From positions 62,001-126,000 of the forward strand of contig NZ_JACJOX010000049.1 of assembly GCF_014695775.1 (NCBI RefSeq): a DNA stretch of 64,000 nucleotides, read 5' to 3'. The translations under genes and the position numbers were made by a program. Source of the DNA: Leptolyngbya sp. FACHB-60. GTDB taxonomy: Bacteria > Cyanobacteriota > Cyanobacteriia > Phormidesmidales > Phormidesmidaceae. Below, one piece after another: positions 44,086-54,322 of this stretch. The notes under the pieces are model-generated. The model did no database searches and had not been told where the DNA came from. It saw only the letters and a program-made list of their open reading frames with translations. The first letter of the stretch is position 1. Each line of letters begins with the position of its first letter.

Positions 44086-46257
44086 TTAAAGTGAGGTTGG
44101 CTTTGACTCAGTTGCACCCGACCTACCTGGTGCAGGGAGCTGGGCAAAGTGGTCTAGCAACTCGCGGTGCAAGAAGCGATAGCGACCGCCGACCCGTTGC
44201 AGCAGCCGACGCTCAACACAGTAGTTGAGGAACCGGGCCAGGTTGCGCGGGGCAACGCTGCTCTGCCAGAGCACAAACCGTAGGCAAACATGGTCAACGC
44301 AGGCTATCCCTCCACCTGCCCCAAGTCCAAAGAACATCGCGCCAAAAATACCTAGCACTAAAGCTTGGGGAAACACTTCCCTAAGAGAATTGACTATCAC
44401 TCCCATGCTTTCTCCCTTGCCAATGCCTTGAACCACAATGTTAGGCAGTTCTGTTATCCCAAATACCAAGATGACACCAAGGGGATAGCTTAAGAGAGTT
44501 GTCCACCCAAAGCTTTGAAGCGAGTTCCAGATGCCTTGGTTTGGGCGCGATCGCAGTTGTAGGTCTTGCTTTAGCCCAACAATCAGTCCGACAATCAGCC
44601 CACTAATCAGTCCGACAATCAGCCCACTAATCAGCCCACCAATCAGGCCACTAATCAGGCTACTAATCAGCCCGCTAATTAGGCCATTAACCAGCCCGCC
44701 AATTAGCCCGAAAGTTAGCCCGATAATCAGCCCACTGATCACCCACCCTCTCACCGTGTTTAAAATTTCTCGTCGCACATCGTGCGACATCGCAATTCTA
44801 AACGCTTCAACAGGTTTAATATCATCCAGCCCAACAATCAGTCCGATTATCGGCCCGCTAATTAGTCCGACAATCAGCCCACTAATCAGCCCGAAAGTTG
44901 GCCCAACAGCCAGCCCGCCAATCAGTCCGAAAGTTGGCCCAACAGTCAGCCCAACAATCAGCCCGCCAATCAGCCCACCAATCAGTTGATATCGTCGGCG
45001 TGATTGCTTTGTCTCTAACCACCTTGGCTGAATCTGCTCAATGAGAATTTCTACCGTATTGGTTTGCTGCAATTGTCGCGCTAGCCAAGCCAGTGTCCGT
45101 TCGGTTTGTCGCCAGTCTGGTTCTAGCTCTGGTGTTTTATAAGCCCAGCTTCGTTTTTCAACAGCATTTCGGCGATCGCTCTCTCGCACTTCTGGTAACA
45201 ATTGGCGATCAATGTACTGATTCAGCAATTCTGCCTTGGTGCGAAACGAACGCTGAGAGTCGTATACGTTAGCCGCTAGGGTGACAAACAGCGGAATTCT
45301 CAGCAGCCCCGGCTCGCCCTCAGTCGTTGGTTCCAAAAGGGTTTGCAGCGTAGGGCTAGCCTCAATCACCGACCACAGCGGCGACTGTTGCATCTCCAAA
45401 TAGGTTTGAATTTGCTCGTTTGACAGGGGTTCCAAACAGATGGCCCCATTCATCGTGTTGAGTTTAATGTTGGCTTGAGCAAATTCCTTCACCCGGCAAC
45501 AAACCACCAGCTTTGGATACTGCCGCGCAAACTCGTTTAGCTTTTGTGTACATTTCTGCTGCCGGTCAAACCCTAGCTCATCCAAACCATCCAGCAGCGG
45601 CAGCAACACCTGCTGATCGAGCCACTGCTCATAGAGTTTAGCTTTGCGGTTGCCGCCGTGCTGCTCATATAGCTGCTCAATTAGCCAGTCGCGAATGCTC
45701 TGGTTATCTTTGCGCCAGGTCGAGAGTTCAAATAAAACGGGGATTACGGTTTTTGGCTTGGCCAGTGCGCCCAAGACCAGCTGCTCGGCCAAGCTCAGCA
45801 GGGCGGTAGTTTTGCCTGCCCCTGGCGTGCCTAAAATAAGCAGCTTGCCAGCAATGTCGTCGCGGCCAAAAGTTTCAATTAGCAGCTGGCACGGGTCAAG
45901 GCTACCCTGGTCTTTTCCTTGTACCTGTAAAGTCCGTTCAGTTTCTAGCGGAGATCGCCCCACCCAACCCAACTGCTCTTGCAGCCCAACTGCCATTAGC
46001 TGGCGCTCTCTGCCCAAGGTGTCGATCAACCGTTTGCGAATTTCTGGGAGCTGTTTTTGCTCCAGCAGCCGCGTTGCCCAATCCCAATCCGCTGTAGAGG
46101 AAATAGTCTGACCAGATAACCGCACGATTGTATTGTTGATCGTGACTTGGTTGTCGTGGCTATTTTGAAAGCTAACCGCATCCCGCTCAGCCTGAGTAAG
46201 TTGGACTTGGCTATCTTCGATTTGGCTGCCGTCAACGCGCTGCTCTTGCGATGTCAT
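44086..46257 (-). CDS. NACHT NTPase with C-terminal Gly-Leu-Ile membrane-repeat arrays (NLR-like)
   Basis: 723 residues. Residues 11-50 are a Gln/Asn-rich tail with DSQVQLTQAERDAVSFQ. The NACHT/STAND ATPase core follows: Walker A GTPGAGKT (143-150), Walker B LLPLLDGLDEL (218-228), sensor segment VVCCRVKEF (~251-259), then helical and winged-helix regions. From ~421 to 478 and 504 to 562 the chain is a run of four-residue units (GLIG, GLIS, GLIV, GLTV), glycine-zipper-like membrane helices. More hydrophobic segments follow (~580-660), then a basic helical end RFLNYCVERRLLQRVGGRYR and FLHRELLDHFAQLP. Bacterial NACHT proteins are known anti-phage NLR relatives; that role is inferred. Confidence 0.8.
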   Translation of the reverse strand: MTSQEQRVDGSQIEDSQVQLTQAERDAVSFQNSHDNQVTINNTIVRLSGQTISSTADWDWATRLLEQKQLPEIRKRLIDTLGRERQLMAVGLQEQLGWVGRSPLETERTLQVQGKDQGSLDPCQLLIETFGRDDIAGKLLILGTPGAGKTTALLSLAEQLVLGALAKPKTVIPVLFELSTWRKDNQSIRDWLIEQLYEQHGGNRKAKLYEQWLDQQVLLPLLDGLDELGFDRQQKCTQKLNEFARQYPKLVVCCRVKEFAQANIKLNTMNGAICLEPLSNEQIQTYLEMQQSPLWSVIEASPTLQTLLEPTTEGEPGLLRIPLFVTLAANVYDSQRSFRTKAELLNQYIDRQLLPEVRESDRRNAVEKRSWAYKTPELEPDWRQTERTLAWLARQLQQTNTVEILIEQIQPRWLETKQSRRRYQLIGGLIGGLIVGLTVGPTFGLIGGLAVGPTFGLISGLIVGLISGPIIGLIVGLDDIKPVEAFRIAMSHDVRREILNTVRGWVISGLIIGLTFGLIGGLVNGLISGLISSLISGLIGGLISGLIVGLISGLIVGLIVGLKQDLQLRSRPNQGIWNSLQSFGWTTLLSYPLGVILVFGITELPNIVVQGIGKGESMGVIVNSLREVFPQALVLGIFGAMFFGLGAGGGIACVDHVCLRFVLWQSSVAPRNLARFLNYCVERRLLQRVGGRYRFLHRELLDHFAQLPAPGRSGATESKPTSL
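44573..44990 (-). repeat. 12-bp codon-phased tandem repeats encoding GLIx membrane repeats
   Basis: Two blocks (about 44573-44748 and 44826-44990) consist of degenerate 12-base units, on the + strand CCCACTAATCAG / CCGACAATCAG-like. Each encodes four residues on the minus strand (L-I-S/G/V-G). The intervening 78 bases (HDVRREILNTVRGW region) are not repetitive. Confidence 0.85.
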
Positions 46258-46308
46258 TATTCAGGTTCATCCGGCACACCATCCCTGTATTTAACCCAAA
46301 TTTTTTGG

Positions 46309-46773
46309 TTAAACACCAAAAAATGCTGCTGCTACCCCAACCCAAGGCGCGACCGTTCTAAAGATTTCTGCGCCGGTTTGCCACAGGCTTTTGCCAGCTT
46401 CGGTGGTTTCTTCCAAGGTTTTAAGAGTTTCGCTCACCTGCTTCAGGTTTTGCCCCACCAGCTCTTTACTCGGTTTTTCCTTCGCGGCTTCCCGCTTTGC
46501 CGGACGCAGATAGTCGAGCAATTCTTCTTGCAAAGCCGGGTCAATTGCTGCCCCTTTAACCGCTGTTTCTAACTGCTCCACCAATGTCACCACTTCCGCA
46601 CCAGTAATACCCTGCTGCTGGGTTTGCAGGTCGCCCGTTTGGTTTTGCTGTTGGTCGCGACCCGCCTGACCCATCTGCACCATGCCCCCATTTAGGGTCA
46701 CGTTGCTGAGGCTTTGCGACTGGTCGGGCTTGCCAGACTTAGCGGGCTCAGGCGGAGGCTGCTTTCTAAACAT
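46309..46773 (-). CDS. Small partner protein of the NACHT gene with shared N-terminal motif and C-terminal hydrophobic tail
   Basis: 154 residues from ATG 46773; 51 bases upstream of the NACHT gene on the same strand. Residues 21-50 (SLSNVTLNGGMVQMGQAGRD, then QQQNQTGDLQ) are Gly/Asn/Gln-rich and share VQ-x-x-QA-x-RD with NACHT residues 18-26. A helical region (~58-130, VVTLVEQLETAVKGAAIDPA, VGQNLKQVSETLKTLEETTE) is followed by a hydrophobic end VAPWVGVAAAFFGV. I recall similar helical tails in cyanobacterial STAND-linked proteins but no name. Adaptor or effector of the NACHT protein is an inference. Confidence 0.65.
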   Translation of the reverse strand: MFRKQPPPEPAKSGKPDQSQSLSNVTLNGGMVQMGQAGRDQQQNQTGDLQTQQQGITGAEVVTLVEQLETAVKGAAIDPALQEELLDYLRPAKREAAKEKPSKELVGQNLKQVSETLKTLEETTEAGKSLWQTGAEIFRTVAPWVGVAAAFFGV

Positions 46774-47106
46774 GATGTTAATTGCGAATTTATTTCGTCC
46801 ATCATATTCGACCACTCTGGCAGAGGCCAAAGAACACACGCAGCGCCCCCACAAAATAGAGACGTTCAGGTCAGCTCGCGGATGAGTCCGCTAGATCCTC
46901 AGTCAGCTGTCCTTTTTGTGAACCCAATTTCGTGAATGGCGAACCCAGCTTCGTCGTCGGTGAGGCCAGCTCCATAGGGGAGAGGCTAGCTTCATGGTGA
47001 GCGAAGCCAGTTTCGTGAATGATGAACCCAGTTTCGTGGGTGGTGAACCCAACCTCACCAGTCGTGGGGTTGGGTCCGCTGTCGAGGTACCCAGCCCTAG
47101 CGCGAG
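46774..47106. repeat. Spacer with seven-unit 21-bp tandem repeat (46918-47063)
   Basis: Units start at 46918, 46939, 46960, 46981 (20 bases), 47001, 47022 and 47043, consensus near GTGAACCCAGTTTCGTGAATG. The phase is maintained, so the minus strand reads as a heptapeptide repeat (HETGFII-like). No CRISPR geometry: units abut without spacers. The remaining part must carry the promoter for the NACHT operon. Confidence 0.85.
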
Positions 47107-48324
47107 TTAGGCGTGGTTCGGTTGCAGCAGAGAGAGACATGCCTGGGCGATCGCCCATTCCTCCTGGGTATGCACCACTAGCACCCGCACCGCCGAATCT
47201 GCCGCTGCAATATCCTGATCTGCCTCATCTCGGCTCAGCTCATCCTTTAGCCGCAGCCCCAAAAACTCAAACGGCTCGCAGGCCTGCTGCCACACCAGCG
47301 GGCTGTTTTCGCCCACGCCAGCGGTAAACACCACCCCATCTAGCCCCCCCAGGCTGGCGATCATCCCCCCCATCTCGCGCCGCAGCCGGTGGATAAACAC
47401 CTCAATGGCCAGCTTAGCCTTGGCATCGCCCTGCTCCATCGCCTCCGCCACGGCGCGCATGTCGTTAGAGCGGCCCGACAGCCCCGACAGCCCAGATTCT
47501 TTGTTCAGCAGCCTATCGAGCTGGTCGGCGGTGTAGCCCTCTTGCCGCATCAAATAGATCAAAATGCCAGGGTCAACACTGCCCGAGCGACTGCCCATCA
47601 TCAGGCCATCCAGCGGCGTAAAGCCCATCGTCGTATCAACGCAGACACCGTTTTTGACCGCCGCCAGCGAGCAGCCGTTGCCCAGGTGGCAGGTGAGCAG
47701 CTTCAGGCTGGTGAGATCTTGCCCCATCATGGCCGCTGCCCGCTGGGCAACGTACTGGTGGCTGATGCCGTGGAACCCATAGCGACGAATGCCCTGCTCA
47801 ACCCAGGCATAGGGGCCAGGGTAAGTAGCCGCCGCCTCGGGCATGTGGCTGTGAAAAGCCGTGTCAAACACCGCCACCTGGGGGATGGTGCCTAGACTCT
47901 GGGCGATCGCCTCAATGCCCTGCAAATTCGCCGGGTTGTGGGCTGGCGCTAGAGGAATCAGACTCTGAATCGTGGCCTTCACCTCGTCATCCACCACCAC
48001 AGGCTGCTGATAGTGGCGACCGCCGTGGACAATTCGGTGCCCAACGGCGGCAATCTCTGCCAGCTCGCCCAACACCTGCGTTGGCCCATCCACCAGGGTC
48101 TTGACCATAGCCGCAATGCCCTCAGCTTCGTCGGTAATCGACAGCACCTGCTGAATAGATTCTCCCGCACCGCTGGCGGAGAGTTCTACCTTGCCCTGCT
48201 GGTGAGTCCAGTCGAGGGCAGCGCGCCAGAGGGGGTGAGGCGCTGCGCCCTCGGCACCCTGACTGAGGTCAAACAGGCAGCTTTTGTGGCTACTCGACCC
48301 GGCATTGAGAACCAGAATTTTCAT
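47107..48324 (-). CDS. ackA: Acetate kinase
   Basis: 405 residues. ASKHA-fold signatures: MKILVLNAGSSSHKSCLFDL at the N terminus, GHRIVHGG with the catalytic region, YGFHGISHQYVAQRAA, LLTCHLGNGCSLAAV and VFTAGVGENSP. Converts acetyl-phosphate + ADP to acetate + ATP. Phosphotransacetylase or phosphoketolase is not in the window. GGGGGAGA precedes the ATG within a purine-rich spacer. Confidence 0.95.
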   Translation of the reverse strand: MKILVLNAGSSSHKSCLFDLSQGAEGAAPHPLWRAALDWTHQQGKVELSASGAGESIQQVLSITDEAEGIAAMVKTLVDGPTQVLGELAEIAAVGHRIVHGGRHYQQPVVVDDEVKATIQSLIPLAPAHNPANLQGIEAIAQSLGTIPQVAVFDTAFHSHMPEAAATYPGPYAWVEQGIRRYGFHGISHQYVAQRAAAMMGQDLTSLKLLTCHLGNGCSLAAVKNGVCVDTTMGFTPLDGLMMGSRSGSVDPGILIYLMRQEGYTADQLDRLLNKESGLSGLSGRSNDMRAVAEAMEQGDAKAKLAIEVFIHRLRREMGGMIASLGGLDGVVFTAGVGENSPLVWQQACEPFEFLGLRLKDELSRDEADQDIAAADSAVRVLVVHTQEEWAIAQACLSLLQPNHA

Positions 48325-48368
48325 GCCATCTCCCCCATCTTCCCCACCTCCCTCGTCTTCCCCATCCC

Positions 48369-49007
48369 CTAGGTGCCCGGTCGCGACTCTAGCTCCTCGG
48401 GCAAATGGGAGCGATCGCCGTGTTTGGCCAGCATCGGCCCATGTTGGTCGAACCGGATCAGACTAAGCGAAGCGACGGGCAGCTCAATGCGATCGCGGTA
48501 CCGACCGCTATCGATACCCAAAAGATTACAGAGCACCAGTCGAATCGTGGTTTTGTGCGACACAATCAGCACATTGCCGGCACTGTGGTTGGCCTCAATC
48601 TCGGCCATCACTAGGGCGGCACGGCTGGCCACCTGTACGCCCGTTTCGCCTCCTGTGGGCGGGTTCCAGGCGGGTTCGGCGAGCCAGCGCATGTAGTCTT
48701 GGGTGTACTCTGCCTGCACCTCGTCGTGGGTCTTGCCCTCCCACTCGCCAAAGAACATCTCCTTCAGCCCGTCGCGCAGCTGCATGGTCTGGCCCGTGGC
48801 CTCACAAAAAGGCGTGGCAGTTGCCACCGTACGCCGCAGCGGGCTGGCATATACCGCCTGCCAGTCTAGGCGCTGGTATTTGTCAGCAAAGGCCTGGGCC
48901 ATCGCGGCACCTGAGGCGGTCAGCTCTGGGTTAGATAAGCCGCAGTAGGTGTCGCTCTGGCTCGATTCGGTTTCGCCGTGGCGGAGCAAGTAGAGGTTGA
49001 GAGTCAT
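48369..49007 (-). CDS. Histidine phosphatase (phosphoglycerate-mutase-like), copy 1
   Basis: 212 residues. RHG motif LYLLRHGETESSQSDTYCG with the phosphohistidine; second His in VSHKTTIRLVLCN; Glu/Arg pocket SPLRRTVATATPF and FGEWEGKTHDE. Tandem paralog of the next gene (about 60% identical by eye, same ending ELESRPGT/ELETRPGT). Sugar-phosphate or phosphoglycerate phosphatase activity is possible; the glycogen-acetate setting suggests a glycolytic-intermediate role. Confidence 0.85.
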   Translation of the reverse strand: MTLNLYLLRHGETESSQSDTYCGLSNPELTASGAAMAQAFADKYQRLDWQAVYASPLRRTVATATPFCEATGQTMQLRDGLKEMFFGEWEGKTHDEVQAEYTQDYMRWLAEPAWNPPTGGETGVQVASRAALVMAEIEANHSAGNVLIVSHKTTIRLVLCNLLGIDSGRYRDRIELPVASLSLIRFDQHGPMLAKHGDRSHLPEELESRPGT

Positions 49008-49104
49008 GGGGGAACGTTCAAGAGATCGAAGGAACTAGCGTAGGAGAGCCTTTATAGGCGCGACTCTCCTATCGTCTTAGTCTGCTCGATCGCTGGCATC
49101 CCCC

Positions 49105-49743
49105 CTAGGTGCCTGGTCTGGTCTCCAGCTCGGGGGGCAGGTGGGCGCGATCGCCGTGCTTCATCAACATGGGGCCGTTGTTACTAAATTGCACGTGGGT
49201 AACGGAGGCGACCGGCAGACTGATGCGATTGCGATAACGCCCCACATCCATCCCCATCAAGTTGCACAAAATAATTCGAATAGTGGCCTTGTGAGACACC
49301 ACCAGCACGTTACCTTCGGTAAAGTTTTCTTCAATTTCGGCCATTACTAGCGAGGCCCGGCTGGCGATTTGCACCGAGCTTTCGCCCCCAGTAGGCGGGT
49401 TCCAGGCCGGTTCGGTGAGCCAGTGCAGGTAGTCGTCGGCAAAGTGCTCGCGCACATACTCGGCGGTTAGCCCCTCCCACTGGCCGTAGTTAATTTCCTT
49501 TAGCCCATTGCGCAGCTGCACATTCACGCCCACGGCTTTGCTCAGGGGCATGGCCGTCGCGATCGTGCGCTTCATCGGGCTGGCAAAGATGGCCTGCCAG
49601 GGCATGGCCCGATACTGGGCCGCGAAGGCATCGGCCATGGCCATGCCTTCGGGGGTGAGCTCGGGGTCTAGCTCGCCACAGAAGCCGCCAGTTTGACTAA
49701 ACTCGGTTTCGCCGTGGCGCAGGAGGTAGAGGTTGAGGGGCAT
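49105..49743 (-). CDS. Histidine phosphatase (phosphoglycerate-mutase-like), copy 2
   Basis: 212 residues. LYLLRHGETEFSQTGGFCGE, SPMKRTIATAMPLSKAVG, YGQWEGLTAEYV and VSHKATIRIILCNLMG are the same motifs as in copy 1. Direct tandem duplicate, 97 bases apart on the same strand. It is separated from glgP by a repeat-rich spacer. Confidence 0.85.
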   Translation of the reverse strand: MPLNLYLLRHGETEFSQTGGFCGELDPELTPEGMAMADAFAAQYRAMPWQAIFASPMKRTIATAMPLSKAVGVNVQLRNGLKEINYGQWEGLTAEYVREHFADDYLHWLTEPAWNPPTGGESSVQIASRASLVMAEIEENFTEGNVLVVSHKATIRIILCNLMGMDVGRYRNRISLPVASVTHVQFSNNGPMLMKHGDRAHLPPELETRPGT

Positions 49744-49855
49744 GGGGGAGGTGGGGGGTGGATGGGTGGGCGAGTAAGCGGGTGGATGGGTGGGCGAGTG
49801 AGTTTAAGGCTTGGAGTCACCCATCTACCCATCTACCCCCTACCCATCCACCCAT
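49744..49855. repeat. Repeat-rich imperfect hairpin between glgP and phosphatase gene
   Basis: GTGGATGGGTGGGCGAGT occurs at 49758-49775 and again at 49782-49799 (period 24). The right half (49819-49858) is its pyrimidine-rich complement-like series CCCATCTACCCATCTACCC. The halves can pair imperfectly. Built from a short GATGGGT-like unit. Confidence 0.8.
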
Positions 49856-52378
49856 CTACACATTCAGTCCGGCCTGAGCCTGAACGTATTCCTTCAGCTC
49901 AATCTGCATGGGCTTGACGTGCCAAATCTGCTCACAGTATTCGCGGATGGAGCGATCGCTCGAAAATTTGCCCATGCGCACGGCGTTGATGATTGACCGG
50001 CGCGACCAGTCTTCCTGGTTTTGGTAGGCGGCGCTGGCTCGGTCTTGGGCATCGATATAGGATTGGTAGTCGGCCAGCAGTAGGTAAGGGTCGTGGTGGA
50101 GCAGGTCATCGATCAGGGGTTTGAACAGCTCGCTGTCGCCCTTAGCAAAGTAGCCGCAGTTGACGAGATCAATCACGGCCTTCAGCTGGGGGTTGCTGTG
50201 GTAATAGTCCCAAGGGTTGTAGCCGCTGGCTTTAAGGGCCATGACTTCTTGGGTAACCAGGCCAAAGAGAAAGAAGTTTTCGTCACCGACTAGCTCGCGG
50301 ATCTCGACGTTGGCCCCATCCAGTGTTCCGATAGTGAGGGCACCGTTCATGGAAAACTTCATGTTGCCGGTACCGGAGGCTTCTTTGCCGGCGGTGGAAA
50401 TTTGCTCAGATAAGTCTGCGGCGGGGTAGACCCGCTGGCCTAGGGTGACGTTGTAATCGGGCAAAAAGACGACCTTGAGGCGCTCGCCGATCGCGGCGTC
50501 ATGGTTCACTACGTCGCCGACGGCGGTGATGAACTTGATCATTAGCTTGGCCATGCGGTAGCCGGGAGCTGCCTTGCCGCCAAAAATAAAGGTGCGGGGG
50601 GTGATATCCAAGTTTGGATTTTGCCGCAGCCGTTCGTAGAGGGTGATGATGTGCAGCACATTCAGGTGCTGGCGCTTGTACTCGTGGATGCGCTTCACCT
50701 GCACGTCGAACAGCGAATCAGGACTCACCGTAATGCCGGTGCGGGTCTGGATGTAGGCGGCCAGATCCTGCTTGATGTCGCGCTTGATCTGCCGCCAGTG
50801 CTGGCGAAAGCTGGGGTCGTCGGCGCAGCCTTCTAGCGATCGCAGCTTTTCCATATCCTGTAGCCAGCCGTCGCCCACTTTCTCGGTATAGAGGGCCGCC
50901 AGACGGGGATTGGCCAGGGCAAGCCAGCGGCGGGGGGTAACGCCGTTGGTGATGTTGCGAATCTTGCCCGGAAACAGCTCGTGAAAGTCTTTGAGAATAG
51001 TCTGCTTGACTAGCTGGCTGTGCAGCTCGGCCACGCCGTTGATGGCATGGCTGCCCAAGCTGGCCAGGTTGGCCATGCGCACGTAGCGCTCCCCCGACTC
51101 ATCAATCAGCGACAGGCTAGAGAGTTTGGCCGAGTCGTTGAGGTATTGCACCCGCACCTGATTCATAAATCTGTGGTTGATTTCAAACACAATCTCCATG
51201 TGCCGGGGCAGCAGGCCACCAAAGAGAGACAGTGACCACCGCTCCAGGGCTTCGGGCAACAGGGTGTGGTTGGTGTAGGCAAAGGTGTTTTGGGTGATTT
51301 CCCAAGCCATTTCCCACTCGATGCCGTGCTCGTCAATTAGCAGGCGCATCAGCTCGGCGACGCCGACGGCGGGGTGGGTGTCGTTGAGCTGGGCGGCAAA
51401 CTTCTTGTGGAAGCTGTCGAGCGGTTGGCCCGAGGTGAGATGGATGCGAATCATATCCTGCAGGGCGCAGGAGACAAAGAAAAACTGCTGCTCTAGGCGC
51501 AGCTGTTTGCCTTCGATTTGCTCGTCGTTGGGGTAGAGCACCTTAGAGATATTCTCGGAGGTGACTTTGCTGTTGACCGCGCCGTAGTAGTTGCCGACGT
51601 TGAACGACTGAAAATCGAAGGATTCTACCGCTTCGGCCTTCCACAGGCGCAGGGTGTTGACGGTGTTGACCCGATAGCCGGGAATCGGCGTGTCGTAGGG
51701 AATGCCCTTCACCTGCTTAGCCGGAATCCAGCGCTTGCGGAAGCGGCCATCGGAGTCGGTATAGCCCTCGGTGCGGCCGCCAAACCCCACGGTAACGGCC
51801 TCTTGGGGATGGGCAAGCTCCCAGGGGTTGCCGTGCTGAAGCCATTTGTCGGTGATTTCGACCTGCCAGCCATCGCGAATTTCTTGGTCAAAAATGCCGA
51901 ACTCGTAGCGAATACCGTAGCCGATCGCCGGGATTTCCAGGCTGGAGAGGGATTCCATATAGCAGGCGGCGAGGCGACCCAGGCCGCCGTTGCCCAGGCC
52001 GGGCTCTTCTTCCTGGGCCATCAGCTCGTTGAGGTCAAGGCCCGATTCTTGCAGCGCCTGCCTGACGGGTGCTTCGAGGTTTAGGTTGAGCAGGTTGCGG
52101 CCCAGGTGCGGCCCGAGGAGAAATTCCGCTGACAGGTAGCTGACCAGCCGCACCTCAGAGCGCAGGTAGTTGCGGGTGGAGTTGAGCCAGCGCTGCATCA
52201 TGCGATCGCGCACCATGTAGGCCAGTGCCAGGTAAAAGTCGTTCTTGCTGGCCACCTCGGGCCACTTGCCCTGAATGTAGAACAAGTGGTCGGCCAGGGC
52301 CCGGCGCAGGGTTTCAACGCTAATGCCAGTGCGATCGTCTTCGACATCGACTGTGGGGCAATTTATGAAGGCTGTCAT
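49856..52378 (-). CDS. glgP: Glycogen (alpha-glucan) phosphorylase
   Basis: 840 residues, normal for bacterial GlgP. Conserved EEEPGLGNGGLGRLAACYME, IGYGIRYEFGIF, QLNDTHPAVGVAELMRLL, and the PLP-lysine site EASGTGNMKFSMNGALTIGT with LDGANVEI. Releases glucose-1-phosphate from glycogen. AAGGAG lies eight bases before the ATG. Next to pgm, so glycogen is routed to glucose-6-phosphate. Confidence 0.96.
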   Translation of the reverse strand: MTAFINCPTVDVEDDRTGISVETLRRALADHLFYIQGKWPEVASKNDFYLALAYMVRDRMMQRWLNSTRNYLRSEVRLVSYLSAEFLLGPHLGRNLLNLNLEAPVRQALQESGLDLNELMAQEEEPGLGNGGLGRLAACYMESLSSLEIPAIGYGIRYEFGIFDQEIRDGWQVEITDKWLQHGNPWELAHPQEAVTVGFGGRTEGYTDSDGRFRKRWIPAKQVKGIPYDTPIPGYRVNTVNTLRLWKAEAVESFDFQSFNVGNYYGAVNSKVTSENISKVLYPNDEQIEGKQLRLEQQFFFVSCALQDMIRIHLTSGQPLDSFHKKFAAQLNDTHPAVGVAELMRLLIDEHGIEWEMAWEITQNTFAYTNHTLLPEALERWSLSLFGGLLPRHMEIVFEINHRFMNQVRVQYLNDSAKLSSLSLIDESGERYVRMANLASLGSHAINGVAELHSQLVKQTILKDFHELFPGKIRNITNGVTPRRWLALANPRLAALYTEKVGDGWLQDMEKLRSLEGCADDPSFRQHWRQIKRDIKQDLAAYIQTRTGITVSPDSLFDVQVKRIHEYKRQHLNVLHIITLYERLRQNPNLDITPRTFIFGGKAAPGYRMAKLMIKFITAVGDVVNHDAAIGERLKVVFLPDYNVTLGQRVYPAADLSEQISTAGKEASGTGNMKFSMNGALTIGTLDGANVEIRELVGDENFFLFGLVTQEVMALKASGYNPWDYYHSNPQLKAVIDLVNCGYFAKGDSELFKPLIDDLLHHDPYLLLADYQSYIDAQDRASAAYQNQEDWSRRSIINAVRMGKFSSDRSIREYCEQIWHVKPMQIELKEYVQAQAGLNV

Positions 52379-52420
52379 CGCGGAGACTCCTTGAACAACA
52401 GAAAGGGGAAAGGTGCGGGA

Positions 52421-52498
52421 GGAGTTTTGAGTTCTTAGTTTTGAGTTTTGAATTTAGGCCGCAATTCAAAACTCAAAACTCAACATTCAAAACTCTCC
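52421..52498. repeat. Short-unit repeat hairpin between pgm and glgP
   Basis: AGTTTTGAGTTTTGAATT (52437-52454) is the exact reverse complement of 52463-52480, extended imperfectly outward by further TTTTGAG/CTCAAAA units to GGAG...CTCC. Loop TAGGCCGC. It lies between pgm (ending 52505) and glgP (starting 52378) on the minus strand. Confidence 0.9.
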
Positions 52499-52504
52499 AG
52501 TCTC

Positions 52505-54265
<1,761 letters not shown>

Positions 54266-54322
54266 TCAGGAATTGGCGGTTCGCCAGGTGTAGCCGTTCT
54301 AAAGCCCCAATCTCCTGCATCT

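Noticed and set aside
44531-44989. 152-codon open frame on the + strand made of LISPTISP repeats
   Set aside because: It is the antisense shadow of the 12-bp repeat arrays in the NACHT gene; repetitive DNA keeps all phases open.
46918-47063. Possible CRISPR array
   Set aside because: The 21-bp units abut directly, are degenerate and have no unique spacers; no cas genes nearby.
46871-47158. 95-codon minus-strand frame of heptapeptide repeats
   Set aside because: Openness follows from the 21-bp period, and it overlaps the 3' end of ackA; no Shine-Dalgarno site. Kept only as a finding.
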